Assembly (NCBI RefSeq): GCF_024297065.1
Contig: NZ_CP101114.1
Coordinates: 2,012,501-2,076,500 of the forward strand
DNA from: Bartonella harrusi
Lineage (GTDB): Bacteria; Pseudomonadota; Alphaproteobacteria; Rhizobiales; Rhizobiaceae
Length of the DNA: 64,000 nt
Reading direction: 5' to 3'
Position numbers and translations under genes: made by a program. Position 1 is the first letter of the stretch. Every line of letters starts with the position of its first letter. The notes beneath the pieces were generated by a model, which saw only the letters and a program-made list of their open reading frames with translations, did no database searches and was not told the DNA's origin. Shown piece after piece: positions 1 to 8,460 of the stretch.

Positions 1-1346
1 TTATCTTGATTCTGCTTTTCCAACTCACTCTTGGTCGCCTCCAATGTGAAGGGAGCCATACGAGGAGGCGCTTTCCATTCAAAACAGCCAAGACGTCCGC
101 TAATTGGAGACACAACCGACCAAGAAGGAAAAATGTCCCCATCACACATCCACACCGGATCACGTTCAGCACGAAGTGCCAAAGAAAGCCATTGTCGCAC
201 AGCTCCTTGATTATTTCCCTGCGCTTCTTCAATATCTGCCAACAATAAATAAACACTTTCACGCGGATGATATTGCAGTGCTTTTTCAGCTTGTTCCCTT
301 GCTAAGACTATCTCACCAGCATCCAAAGCAGCTTTGGCAATAAGGAAAGTCGCTTCGAATGTCTCCTTATTATAAGAAGCAAGAGTTTTAGCCCTCTTCA
401 ATCGCCCAACAGCTCCTTCTTCTTTTTCAAGATAAAGCACTCCCAAATCAGGATGAGGTTCTTTCTGCCAAGCTGTAATAATCATTTTATCCGCTTTACG
501 TGTTTCATTGAGTTTATAAAGAATATCAGCAGCAACAATCGTTATAGGCACAAAATCAGGCAATAATTTATGCGCTTTTAAAATGGCTGAACGTGCTTGC
601 ACAGGATGCGTTTCAAACAGATGAAGAGCCTTCCCACATAACAATAAAGCTTGTGTATGTTGACGTTCTACAGTTGAACGAATTGCACGTGGCAAAGCTT
701 TTTGTGCACGTTCAAAAACAGTAAGTGCCGTATCCCATTTACCCTCAACACTCAACCGTTCAAGCACAGCCTGATGCGCCCACAAAAGTGCTGGTGATAA
801 AGCCAATGCTTCTTCTGCATATTGTTGTGCTGCTTCATAAGCTTTGCTTTTTAGAGCTTCACGAAACAAACCGTAAAGCCCCGCCAATTGTGTTGGTGCT
901 TCTTTTCTCATCTCCTCATAAAGGCGGATGGCAGAAGCAGAGTCATTTTGCAAAGAGAGAATTTGAGCTTGTAAGAGTTTTACCAACGGTTCCTGTTTAT
1001 CAGAAAAATATTTGCCAACATGTGCCTCCATTTGTTGTGCCAAAACACCATCACCGGCAAAAACGGCAAGGATTCCCTGTGAAAGAGCTTGATAACCACG
1101 CTTTTTACGACGTTGATAAAAATAATGAGAGAGAGCTCTAGGTACAGAAAAAAAGGCAGATAAAAGCCACCATAAAAGCGCTAAAACTCCAAGCAATAAA
1201 ATGAATGCGCACAAAAACGTTAACAATGAAACAGAAAACCGAAAGTGCAAAAATGTTATAACAAAAACGCTATTGTGATTAGCAACCCATCCAAAAGCCA
1301 GGCCGATCAAACAGACAACAAAACTGTAAATAAAAACACGTATCAT
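1..1346 (-). CDS. hemY: HemY N-terminal-domain TPR membrane protein (C-terminus beyond window)
   Basis: The frame is open from an ATG at 1344-1346 to the window edge, giving 448 codons without a stop. The start reads MIRVFIYSFVVCLIG, followed by two hydrophobic helices at about residues 1-20 and 38-65, the HemY_N arrangement. The rest is helical and TPR-like (LYGLFREALKSKAYEAAQQY, then ALALSPALLWAHQA). Near the edge is the family's C-terminal segment, with SGRLGCFEWK and a WxxC-like stretch. Despite the name, this alphaproteobacterial/gammaproteobacterial family is not protoporphyrinogen oxidase; it is an inner-membrane protein of unknown biochemical role usually encoded behind hemCD. It starts 11 bp after the stop of the mitofilin-like gene, so the two are probably cotranscribed. 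The identity is secure; the function is not. Confidence 0.85.
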   Translation of the reverse strand, partial: MIRVFIYSFVVCLIGLAFGWVANHNSVFVITFLHFRFSVSLLTFLCAFILLLGVLALLWWLLSAFFSVPRALSHYFYQRRKKRGYQALSQGILAVFAGDGVLAQQMEAHVGKYFSDKQEPLVKLLQAQILSLQNDSASAIRLYEEMRKEAPTQLAGLYGLFREALKSKAYEAAQQYAEEALALSPALLWAHQAVLERLSVEGKWDTALTVFERAQKALPRAIRSTVERQHTQALLLCGKALHLFETHPVQARSAILKAHKLLPDFVPITIVAADILYKLNETRKADKMIITAWQKEPHPDLGVLYLEKEEGAVGRLKRAKTLASYNKETFEATFLIAKAALDAGEIVLAREQAEKALQYHPRESVYLLLADIEEAQGNNQGAVRQWLSLALRAERDPVWMCDGDIFPSWSVVSPISGRLGCFEWKAPPRMAPFTLEATKSELEKQNQD

Positions 1347-1357
1347 CTTGCGCCTGT

Positions 1358-2545
1358 TTACCTCTTCAGAGCCTTAACAGATCCCTGCTGTGCCGAGAAT
1401 AGCAACTTCTGAAGCCGCTGATGAATAGCAATATGTCTTTCAAGTTTATGAACAAAATCCACCGAAACATCTTTCGCATTTTGAGGCAATGTTTGCCATT
1501 CGCTCAAAGCCTTTTCGTAATCACCCGCTTGAATAGCAACTTCCATTCGTGCCGCAATCGCCTCTAGCGTCATACCCTCGATATTTCCAATTGGTCGTGA
1601 AACGACCAAACCTTTTATCCATGCCCAAACCCGTTTAGAAAAAGCAGCATCTGATGCAACATTATTTTGCACACGAACGATTGCATCGGCAACTCTAGCA
1701 AACTCATCTGAAAGTTGCGCTGAATTTGGAAGTCCTCTATCTGCTGTTTTTTGTAACAAATCAAGTCCATCCATTGTAGGCGCTAATTGCTGTAATGTTT
1801 TCAGTTCATTGATATAAGACCCTCCACGTTCTATGGCATTTTTTAGCGAACTGATGGCAATAAACAGCGCAATACTTACCTCTTGTTTTTCACTCTCTTT
1901 AACAGCAATTTCTTCCTGCATGGTTCCTAACTGTTGCTTTAAGAGAGCAAGAGCGCTTGCATTGCTTTGCCCAACGGACAAAGCCGTTTCCATATCTTTC
2001 GACCTATCAACCAAAATCTGTACAGACTCTTCTAAACCTTTCACTTTTTCCTCTAAAACAGTAAAAGCTTTTCTGCTTTCTTGTTGCAAGTTTTCATCAC
2101 CTTGAATTGTTTCAACCTGTTGCGATGAAAAAGAAGAAAACTCTGTTTTTAAAGCATCAATTTCTTGAACCACACGCCCCAATTGTTCTATTGTTTCTTC
2201 GCCTTGTTTTTTTGCGATTTCAGCAATTTGCAAAGCCTTTTTGTCTCCAGCATCATTTTCTACAAAAGAAAGAGGCAGCACACGTGCCCATTGAAGCCCT
2301 ATGAAAAAGCCTAAAGCAATAAGGCCACCTAAAATTCCCGAAAGAAATAAGTACAGCCAAGAGAGATGAGATATAGATTGATGCGATATGTTTTTCTTGT
2401 TCTGTTTCTCTTGTGCATCAAATTCTACAGAATTTTGTGTTCTCTTTTCTTCATCATCGCTTACAGTTTCATGTTCAACCACCGGTTTTTTACGGCGCGT
2501 GGCAATGTAATGTGTTTTAGCTTTTGGTTTTGAAGAATCTACCAT
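1358..2545 (-). CDS. COG4223/mitofilin-like membrane protein
   Basis: About 395 residues. A charged, Lys/Glu-rich cytoplasmic N-terminus (about residues 1-60) is followed by one membrane helix (WLYLFLSGILGGLIALGFFI), a long coiled coil rich in Glu, Gln and Lys (about 105-240), and a helical C-terminal domain ending in HQRLQKLLFSAQQGSVKALK. This is the COG4223 family of alphaproteobacteria, distant relatives of mitochondrial mitofilin/Mic60, encoded between hemD and hemY. A role in envelope or membrane organisation is inferred from the Mic60 relationship. The frame could also open at a GTG at 2554; I prefer the ATG at 2545, though neither has a strong ribosome binding site. In this window no hemC or hemD lies upstream. 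Confidence 0.75.
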   Translation of the reverse strand: MVDSSKPKAKTHYIATRRKKPVVEHETVSDDEEKRTQNSVEFDAQEKQNKKNISHQSISHLSWLYLFLSGILGGLIALGFFIGLQWARVLPLSFVENDAGDKKALQIAEIAKKQGEETIEQLGRVVQEIDALKTEFSSFSSQQVETIQGDENLQQESRKAFTVLEEKVKGLEESVQILVDRSKDMETALSVGQSNASALALLKQQLGTMQEEIAVKESEKQEVSIALFIAISSLKNAIERGGSYINELKTLQQLAPTMDGLDLLQKTADRGLPNSAQLSDEFARVADAIVRVQNNVASDAAFSKRVWAWIKGLVVSRPIGNIEGMTLEAIAARMEVAIQAGDYEKALSEWQTLPQNAKDVSVDFVHKLERHIAIHQRLQKLLFSAQQGSVKALKR

Positions 2546-2930
2546 CTTAGTCACTTTTTGTGCACAGTTTTTTACAATTGTAAAAGAATAAAATGAAAAA
2601 AGTTTTAAAAATTAAGCTTTTTTCAAACATCATAACTTGTTTTATAACCTTTTTACAACAAATATAACTTTACAGAAATTTTTAACACTGCATTTTCATA
2701 AAAAATATTTACAATGATATACTTTAATAAACAACGTTTTTAAAAAATAGCATCATTTTATACTCAACAACAAAACCTCATTTTTTGATGAGCATTAACT
2801 CTTATATTCAAAGAAAATATTACAACGCGTTTTTCATGAAAGCTCTTAACATCAAGAGAAGTTCTTTGCATCTTTGCTTATCCGTGGTAGGCACACAATA
2901 AAGAATCTTCAACACAAGGTTTTGTCTAAA
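2546..2930. other. Divergent intergenic region; expected hemC/hemD position is empty
   Basis: 385 bp of AT-rich DNA between the mitofilin-like gene and tsaD. It must hold the two divergent promoters. Related Rhizobiales carry hemC and hemD here. I see no recognisable porphobilinogen deaminase or uroporphyrinogen synthase fragment, only poly-A/T tracts. Confidence 0.5.
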
Positions 2931-4025
2931 ATGCGTCTGTTAGGAATAGAAACAAGTTGTGATGAAACTGCTGCTGCTGTTGTTGAACAGGACAATAAAG
3001 GAAACAGCAAAATTCTTTCCAATATTGTTTGGAGCCAGATTGATCATCATGCACCTTACGGAGGTGTTGTTCCTGAAATTGCTGCCCGTGCTCACGTTGA
3101 AATTCTCGACAGCTTAATTTTAAGAGCGCTAAAAGAAGCAAACATAAAATTAAGTGATATCGATGCCATTGCCGCCACCAGTGGACCGGGTTTAATAGGA
3201 GGGCTTTTAGTGGGCGTTACGACGGCAAAAGCGCTTTCTCTTGCCACAGGAAAACCTTTTATTGCCGTCAATCATCTGGAAGGTCATGCCTTAACAGCCG
3301 TGCTCACGCATAATGTCCCTTTTCCTTATTTATTATTGTTGGTTTCCGGTGGTCATACACAAACAATTCTCGTCCACGCAGTAGGCAATTACCAACGGTT
3401 AGGAACCACCATTGATGATGCCTTGGGAGAAGCTTTTGATAAAACAGCAAAACTTTTAGGTCTTCCCTATCCTGGTGGTCCAGCACTTGAAAAAGCTGCT
3501 TTATTGGGCGATAAAAATCGTATTCCTCTTCCACGCCCTTTAAAAGGTGAAAAACGGCTAGATTTTTCCTTTTCAGGTCTTAAAACGGCTGTTCGCCAAG
3601 CAGCAACAGCCATGGCCCCCCTTACAGAAAGCGATGTAGCCGATATTGCAGCAAGCTTTCAAGCCGCCGTAACCGACACCGTGCATGATCGTGTTCATTT
3701 AGCTTTGCAACATTTTATTCACCAATATCCTCTCTCTTGCGAGAAAGGGCATCATCCGCCTGCTTTAGTTGTCGCAGGCGGAGTTGCTGCTAATCAAGCT
3801 ATTCGATTGACATTGCAAGAACTCGCTCATCAACATAGATTTGAATTTATAGCTCCACCTCTTTCCTTGTGTACCGATAACGCTGCAATGATTGCTTTTG
3901 TTGGTGCACAAAAACTCGCACAGGGAGAAACAAGCCCCCTTGATCTTACCCCTCGCTCACGCTGGCCATTGGATGAAAAATCTACCCCCCTCATTGGAAT
4001 GGGACGCCGTGGAACAAAAGCATAA
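2931..4025 (+). CDS. tsaD: tRNA N6-threonylcarbamoyladenosine transferase TsaD
   Basis: A 364-residue member of the Kae1/TsaD ASKHA family, which with TsaB and TsaE transfers threonylcarbamoyl to A37 of ANN-decoding tRNAs. The start was moved downstream within the longer open frame to the ATG at 2931: the family opens with [13 protein letters not shown], and an AAGG lies 11 bp upstream, whereas the extra 19 residues have no family counterpart. Metal-binding His115 and His119 sit in [29 protein letters not shown], the [14 protein letters not shown] segment and GGVAANQ are all present. The length is normal. It is divergent from the mitofilin-like gene. Relatives have gpsA directly downstream; here a non-coding gap follows. 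Confidence 0.97.
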   Translation: MRLLGIETSCDETAAAVVEQDNKGNSKILSNIVWSQIDHHAPYGGVVPEIAARAHVEILDSLILRALKEANIKLSDIDAIAATSGPGLIGGLLVGVTTAKALSLATGKPFIAVNHLEGHALTAVLTHNVPFPYLLLLVSGGHTQTILVHAVGNYQRLGTTIDDALGEAFDKTAKLLGLPYPGGPALEKAALLGDKNRIPLPRPLKGEKRLDFSFSGLKTAVRQAATAMAPLTESDVADIAASFQAAVTDTVHDRVHLALQHFIHQYPLSCEKGHHPPALVVAGGVAANQAIRLTLQELAHQHRFEFIAPPLSLCTDNAAMIAFVGAQKLAQGETSPLDLTPRSRWPLDEKSTPLIGMGRRGTKA

Positions 4026-4498
4026 CAAAATTAATGCTTATGCTGTCTAAAAAACGCACGATGAAGCACCATCGTAGAACATCTTATTCCTATAGACTTT
4101 GATCTTCCTAGAATCTGTTTTCTTAAACCATTTTTAGAGACAACTTTTAGACGCAACACGACCTACAGACTTAAGTTTTCGAGACAAATGTCAAAAACGA
4201 CAAAATCTATTATATTTTTATCTTTAATAATTCACTTTAAGCTTATTCTTTGATCGACATAAACATCTTCTCTTCTGAAAGTAAACCAAAGACAAGACAG
4301 CCTTATGTAATCCATAAAAACAGGCAGAATGCTTAGTATATTACATTACAATAATTGAGTTTTTTCTAAAAAAGAAGAAAGAAATCGATAATGTGCGTTC
4401 TTTACCTCATTTTAAAAATCATACAGAATGGTACACTATAAATACATGGCAAAATACTTATCTTGTACAAGATCGATAATCTATAAAAAGGAAAACAC
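4026..4498. other. Intergenic stretch without a recognisable gene
   Basis: 473 bp of AT-rich DNA. A short inverted repeat (ACGATG/CATCGT, about 4059-4076) lies just after tsaD, without a clear T-run. In related genomes gpsA and a YciI-family gene occupy this interval; I find no convincing remnant of either. The region presumably carries the promoter of the EVE gene, whose ribosome binding site (AAAAGG) lies just before 4499. Confidence 0.45.
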
Positions 4499-4930
4499 AT
4501 GGCTTATTGGCTTTTTAAATCTGAACCTCATAAATGGTCATGGGAGATGCAGAAGCAAAAAGGCACACATGGTGAACAATGGGATGGTGTGCGCAATTAC
4601 CAAGCCCGCAACAATATGCGTGCTATGAAATTGGGTGATAAAGGTTTTTTTTATCATTCTAATAAAGGGCTAGAAATTGTAGGTATTGTAGAAGTATGTG
4701 CTGAAGCACATCCTGATCCCACAACCTCTGATCCACGCTGGGAATGTGTAGATATTCGTGCACTCTTCGATATGCCAACACCGGTTTCATTAAAACAGAT
4801 TAAAGCAAATTCAAAGCTGAACAATATGGTACTCGTCAACGCCTCTCGCTTATCAGTACAACCCGTGACAGAAGATGAATGGAAAGAAGTTTGTTTAATG
4901 GGTAATCTTAAACAACAAATTGATTTATAA
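4499..4930 (+). CDS. EVE domain-containing protein
   Basis: 143 residues forming a single EVE (PUA-like) domain: it opens MAYWLFKSEPHKWSW, then WDGVRNYQARNNMRAM, a GDKGFFYHSNKGLEIVGI strand pair and the LVNASRLSVQPVT C-terminal segment. EVE domains are small beta-barrels thought to bind modified nucleobases. The length and order match the stand-alone bacterial form (YciI-neighbour type). An overlapping frame that starts at 4428 is a shadow. The aromatic cage residues (Trp5, Phe7, Trp14, Trp28, Tyr33) look intact. The neighbourhood after tsaD is conserved in Rhizobiales, though the intervening genes are missing here. Confidence 0.93.
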   Translation: MAYWLFKSEPHKWSWEMQKQKGTHGEQWDGVRNYQARNNMRAMKLGDKGFFYHSNKGLEIVGIVEVCAEAHPDPTTSDPRWECVDIRALFDMPTPVSLKQIKANSKLNNMVLVNASRLSVQPVTEDEWKEVCLMGNLKQQIDL

Positions 4931-4934
4931 TAAT

Positions 4935-5245
4935 AATTATACTTTTGTAACGTGAATAAGAGCCCTAAACAGAATAGGAACTTTTATTCTCATCTTATCT
5001 TATAATGAATCAATAACGATTGCTTTTTTCCATCACAAGCAAGATTAATATGTGGATGATTGTTTAAATAAAAACGCCCTCTGTTTTCATAAACAATTTT
5101 AACGCAAGAACAATCTCAACAACGTTAAAATTTCAGTAACAGAAATGGTGATGATCGCTTATACATTATAGAATAAAAATGGTTGTACTCGATAAATTTT
5201 GCATTATCTTCTTCACGAGAATCATCGTGAAATAAAATGAAAAAC
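4935..5245 (+). pseudogene. Heavily eroded integrase relic (copy 1 of dispersed family)
   Basis: The DNA can be aligned by eye with the better-preserved relic at 29472-30240. The leader ATTCTCATCTTATCTTATAA matches the TTCTCTCATCT leader there. TAAACAATTTTAACGCAAG matches GAATCGTTTTAATGCAAGG, and TCATCGTGAAAT matches TGTCGTGAAAT. All reading frames are destroyed. It is one of the oldest copies and is only visible by comparison. Confidence 0.5.
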
Positions 5246-5539
5246 CACGAGAGTAACTTTTTTAAGAAAAAAGAACTTTCATCTTAAGACTATAATTTCT
5301 GTCTGCTAACTAACATGCCGACAAAAGATGCTCCCTCTCATAGCCGTAAGCATAATATATCCTACTGTAAGCATGTAATTTTTTCGTTCTAAATAAAGAA
5401 CAAGAGCACTCTCTCTTTATTTTTCATTCTATAATATTCTATTTCAAAATGAAAACACTTTTATAAAATCCATCTTTACAATACGTCATTTACGCATTGT
5501 TATCATTAGCAAAAAACACCAAACGACTATAATTGTCAA

Positions 5540-5975
5540 CACATTGATTTATAAAGATAATTTATCATTTTACATGTTGAATGAGACCCCGAATATTGTA
5601 AGATTTTCTCATCTTAAATCCTCTTATGCTGAATCAAGTAAAACCATATTCCTGCACATCACAAGTAAGGCTGGCGTGTGGATAAAAAAACTCTAAAGAA
5701 AGGAGTCAAAATGTTTCAATCGTCTTCACGCAGGGATTGTCGCACTATTGGGGACTGGTAAAGAGTATAATGGCGCCAGCTTTCCTCTTCATAAGCGTAA
5801 AGATGGTGTTGCTCAGTGTTTTTTATGCCATACCATTATTCACGGATAACATCGTGAAATGGGCTTGAGTGTGCTTTGAGAAATGTCTCTTTAAAGCAAA
5901 TGCGTGAATTGGCAGCACAGTATCTATTTGACGTTAGAATGCAAAGAAAAGATAAAAAAGAACAATAAGAATTTC
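5540..5975 (+). pseudogene. Integrase relic with leader (copy 2)
   Basis: The leader (5540-5710) begins TTGATTTATAAAGATAATTT and ends in an AAAGAAAGGAG ribosome binding site. It is followed by an ATG and the eroded N-terminus of a P4-type integrase. Fragments such as GTAAAGAGTATAATGGCGCC, CATCGTGAAATGGGCTTG and CTCTTTAAAGCAAATGCG match the copy at 29646 almost base for base. Several indels break the frame, and similarity fades near 5975. Confidence 0.75.
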
Positions 5976-6182
5976 TATAGCAACCTCGAAAACAATTTAT
6001 ACAATACCTTGCACGCAATTCTTCACTTTTTGGAAAACTTTTGACAAAAAACCATAGAAGAAACAAAATTTTGTTTTTTAGAGGTTTACTTTTTTAATTT
6101 TTCTTGCATGAAAACGTATTTTTCGTGAAACTACTCTCAACAAATTGGTGCATCAACATATCTTATCTTTATAAGGAAAAAA

Positions 6183-6866
6183 ATGAATCATTATACCCTT
6201 TTAATCATTGAAGATGATGATGATTTACGCCCTATTTTGGTAGAACAATTGCAAATGCATCAAGAATTTGAAATATTGCCAACAAAAACAGCTGAAGCAG
6301 GAATAACAATAACGCAAGAGAAAAATATTGATCTCGTTATTTTAGGAATTGAATTGTCTGATTTTGATGGCCAAACAGCTGTTAAAAAATTACGTGCCCA
6401 AGGATTTCGTGCTCCCATTATTATGATCACGAATCATAGCACAAATTGCGATACTCTTTTAGATCTTGAAACAGGCGCCAATGACTATGTAATAAAACCC
6501 TTTCGTTTTGCGGTGTTATTAGCACGCATTCGTGTCCAATTGCGTCAATATGAGCAAAATGATGATGCAGTTTTTTCCATTGGTCCTTATAGCTTTAAAC
6601 CTAGACAAAGACTTCTTGTTGATCAATGCAACAAAAAAATGCACCTCACAGAAAAAGAAGCAGCAATTCTTAAATACCTCTATTCTACCAATGATAAAAT
6701 TGTAAGTCGAGAAACACTGTTAGAACAAATTTGGGGTTATAATAAAAATGTTGTCACTCATACCTTAGAAACCCACATTTATCGTTTGCGACAAAAAATT
6801 GAAAAAGACCCTTCTAATGCACAAATTCTTCTTACCGATCAAAATGGCTATCGCTTAAATCTTTAA
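6183..6866 (+). CDS. OmpR-family response regulator, CenR-like, lacking the phosphoacceptor Asp
   Basis: 227 residues: an N-terminal receiver (about 1-120) and a C-terminal winged-helix DNA-binding domain (about 128-227, with LTEKEAAILKYLY, VSRETLLEQIWGY and THTLETHIYRLRQKIE). The acidic pocket (Glu10, Asp11-13), Thr83 and Lys105 are present. The phosphoacceptor position is Gly55 (DLVILGIELSDFDG, where the family has D-[LV]-x-[LM]-D), encoded GGA. The protein most resembles the alphaproteobacterial CenR group, an envelope-integrity regulator; I give that name only as a likeness. No histidine kinase gene is adjacent. An AAGGA precedes the ATG. It is an isolated gene between integrase relics and the methyltransferase fragment. 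It may work without phosphorylation, or may be losing function. Confidence 0.85.
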   Translation: MNHYTLLIIEDDDDLRPILVEQLQMHQEFEILPTKTAEAGITITQEKNIDLVILGIELSDFDGQTAVKKLRAQGFRAPIIMITNHSTNCDTLLDLETGANDYVIKPFRFAVLLARIRVQLRQYEQNDDAVFSIGPYSFKPRQRLLVDQCNKKMHLTEKEAAILKYLYSTNDKIVSRETLLEQIWGYNKNVVTHTLETHIYRLRQKIEKDPSNAQILLTDQNGYRLNL

Positions 6867-7029
6867 AAGTTCTCTAACACTGACTGCTTCAAAAGAAATT
6901 TTTATCCTCTTACCTTTTTATGAAACACAACAACACTAAAAAGAAATACAATATTTTGGATTTATAAAGATCATTCATTATTTATAACTTCAATGACAGT
7001 CTGAAATAGAGTAAAATTGCTTCTTTTAA

Positions 7030-7275
7030 ACCCATCTGATGGTGAATGCGTAAAATCGGTGACTTATAAAAAAATAAGAATAACCGTAAAACATATCTTG
7101 AAGAAGATATAATATAATGGATAGTTTCTTTTACTTACCCAGAAATAAGATTTGTTGTTTTAAACAAACGAGCGATTTTTTGCCGCCTATAGGATGGACT
7201 GTAACAAAAAGCTGCACAAGCATTACGTGCCCAAAACCAGAGCGGTTTTGCTTACCCATAACAAAGAGAATTTGT
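7030..7275 (-). pseudogene. Duplicated, broken fragment of the adjacent methyltransferase gene
   Basis: This stretch matches about 7590-7820 inside the methyltransferase gene in the same orientation. Shared blocks include CAAACGAGCGATT, CCAGAAATAA, GCATTACGTGCCC/GCATTGCGTGCCC and CTTGAAGAAG/CCTGAAGAAG. Substitutions and indels destroy the frame. The fragment lies just downstream of the intact gene's 3' end, so a partial tandem duplication followed by decay is the simplest reading. The remainder of the gap up to 7424 shows nothing I can identify. Confidence 0.75.
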
Positions 7276-7424
7276 GGAGGAATAACCATTCAGCAAAAGC
7301 TTACTTATACCTCTCAAAAACTCTCTCAATATATGAACATTGTGATATTAAGCGAACGGAGAAAATGAGAGTACCGGTTCAGCTCTCTTATAAGCAGGTT
7401 ATGCCCAATGGATTTTGTGTCTCT

Positions 7425-8189
7425 TCACAAATGCGATTGTGAGGGGGAATTTGCAACAATGTGAGAAGACCTCTCATAAGCTTGTGGTGATAACGCAGGA
7501 ATAAAAACACGCTGCGATTGACGGCGCTTTACAAGCAGTCCTTGATAAACACGTTTCTGCGCCTGACACATTAAGAGACCTCCGAAATAAGGCAAAAGAT
7601 AGCGTGAAAAGGGTTCATAAAAAAATGAAAACAATCGTGAAGCACGTCCTGAAGAAGGCATATAATGGACAATGTCTTGCACGGGTCCAGAAATAAAGTT
7701 TGTTTTTTCAAACAAACGAGCGATTTGTTGCCGACTATAGGGTTCGCCATAACCAAAAGGTGTAGAAGCATTGCGTGCCCAAAAACCAGGACGATGAGGA
7801 ACAATAACGATCAAACTACCATTGGGCACCAAAACACGCCATATTTCATTCAGCGTTTCGAATGAATTTTCTGTATATTCCAGAGCATGTACCAATAAAA
7901 TACAATCCACCGAAGCATCAGGAAGCGGTAAATCTTCTTCAAAAACAAGTGCCGTAGCGACATTATCAGCACAAGGCCAAGGTGAAGCTCCCTGAGCAGC
8001 CGGCATAAAAGCAAAACATTGTTGGGCGCGTGCACACAACACAGAAAGATAAGGAAGTGCATAGCCTAAACCCATTACCCTCTTATCAGTAAGATCGGGC
8101 CACCATAAATTTAATTGCTCACACAACGTCCTTTGTACACGCAGTCCAAGGGCAGAATCGTAAAAATCTCTCAGTGTGATTATATCCAA
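7425..8189 (-). CDS. Class I SAM-dependent methyltransferase
   Basis: 254 residues with a Rossmann methyltransferase core (Methyltransf_11 type). A weak motif I appears at RVMGLGYALPYL (about residues 36-48). The acidic motif region is LPLPDASVDCILLVHALEYTEN, and the post-motif segment is LNEIWRVLVPNGSLIVIVPHRPGFWARN. The C-terminal third (PSSGRASRLFSFFYEP, YFGGLLMCQAQKRVY) is typical of the Rhizobiales homologues that sit divergently beside gloB; here gloB is at 61.9 kb, so the pair has been separated. The only in-frame start that fits the family N-terminus (LDIITLRDFYDSALG) is a TTG at 8189, without an obvious ribosome binding site. The substrate is unknown. Confidence 0.8.
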   Translation of the reverse strand: MDIITLRDFYDSALGLRVQRTLCEQLNLWWPDLTDKRVMGLGYALPYLSVLCARAQQCFAFMPAAQGASPWPCADNVATALVFEEDLPLPDASVDCILLVHALEYTENSFETLNEIWRVLVPNGSLIVIVPHRPGFWARNASTPFGYGEPYSRQQIARLFEKTNFISGPVQDIVHYMPSSGRASRLFSFFYEPFSRYLLPYFGGLLMCQAQKRVYQGLLVKRRQSQRVFIPALSPQAYERSSHIVANSPSQSHL

Positions 8190-8460
8190 CGCAACATACC
8201 ATATAGAAAAAACTTCAAACCTAACAGGTCTTTACATATACCCCACTTATATGGACTTTTGCCTTTTTTCCGCAATGGCAAAAATTTTAATATTTCATAT
8301 TTTAAACCCAAATAATAAAAACTGCACAAAATATTTTTCATAATCACTTCACAAAAAAGTACTCTCATCATGCTCTTTCTTTAAACTTTAGATTCTAAAA
8401 AGCTTCCAATGTGCTTTTTTTGACATTGATACTTTGGCATCAATGAGAAGGAGAAAGTAA
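8190..8460. other. Intergenic region, no gene seen
   Basis: 271 bp of AT-rich sequence upstream of the methyltransferase and downstream of the TIGR02302 gene. No frame, RNA or repeat could be recognised. It presumably contains the methyltransferase promoter. Confidence 0.4.

Noticed and set aside
1..1346. hemY as protoporphyrinogen oxidase
   Set aside because: The protein is a two-helix TPR membrane protein without an FAD-binding motif; the shared name comes from a different, Bacillus-type enzyme.
4380..4490. Remnant of a YciI gene upstream of the EVE gene
   Set aside because: A short run (PHFKNHTEWYTINTWQNTYL) sits where YciI would be, but it does not match the family well enough to claim.
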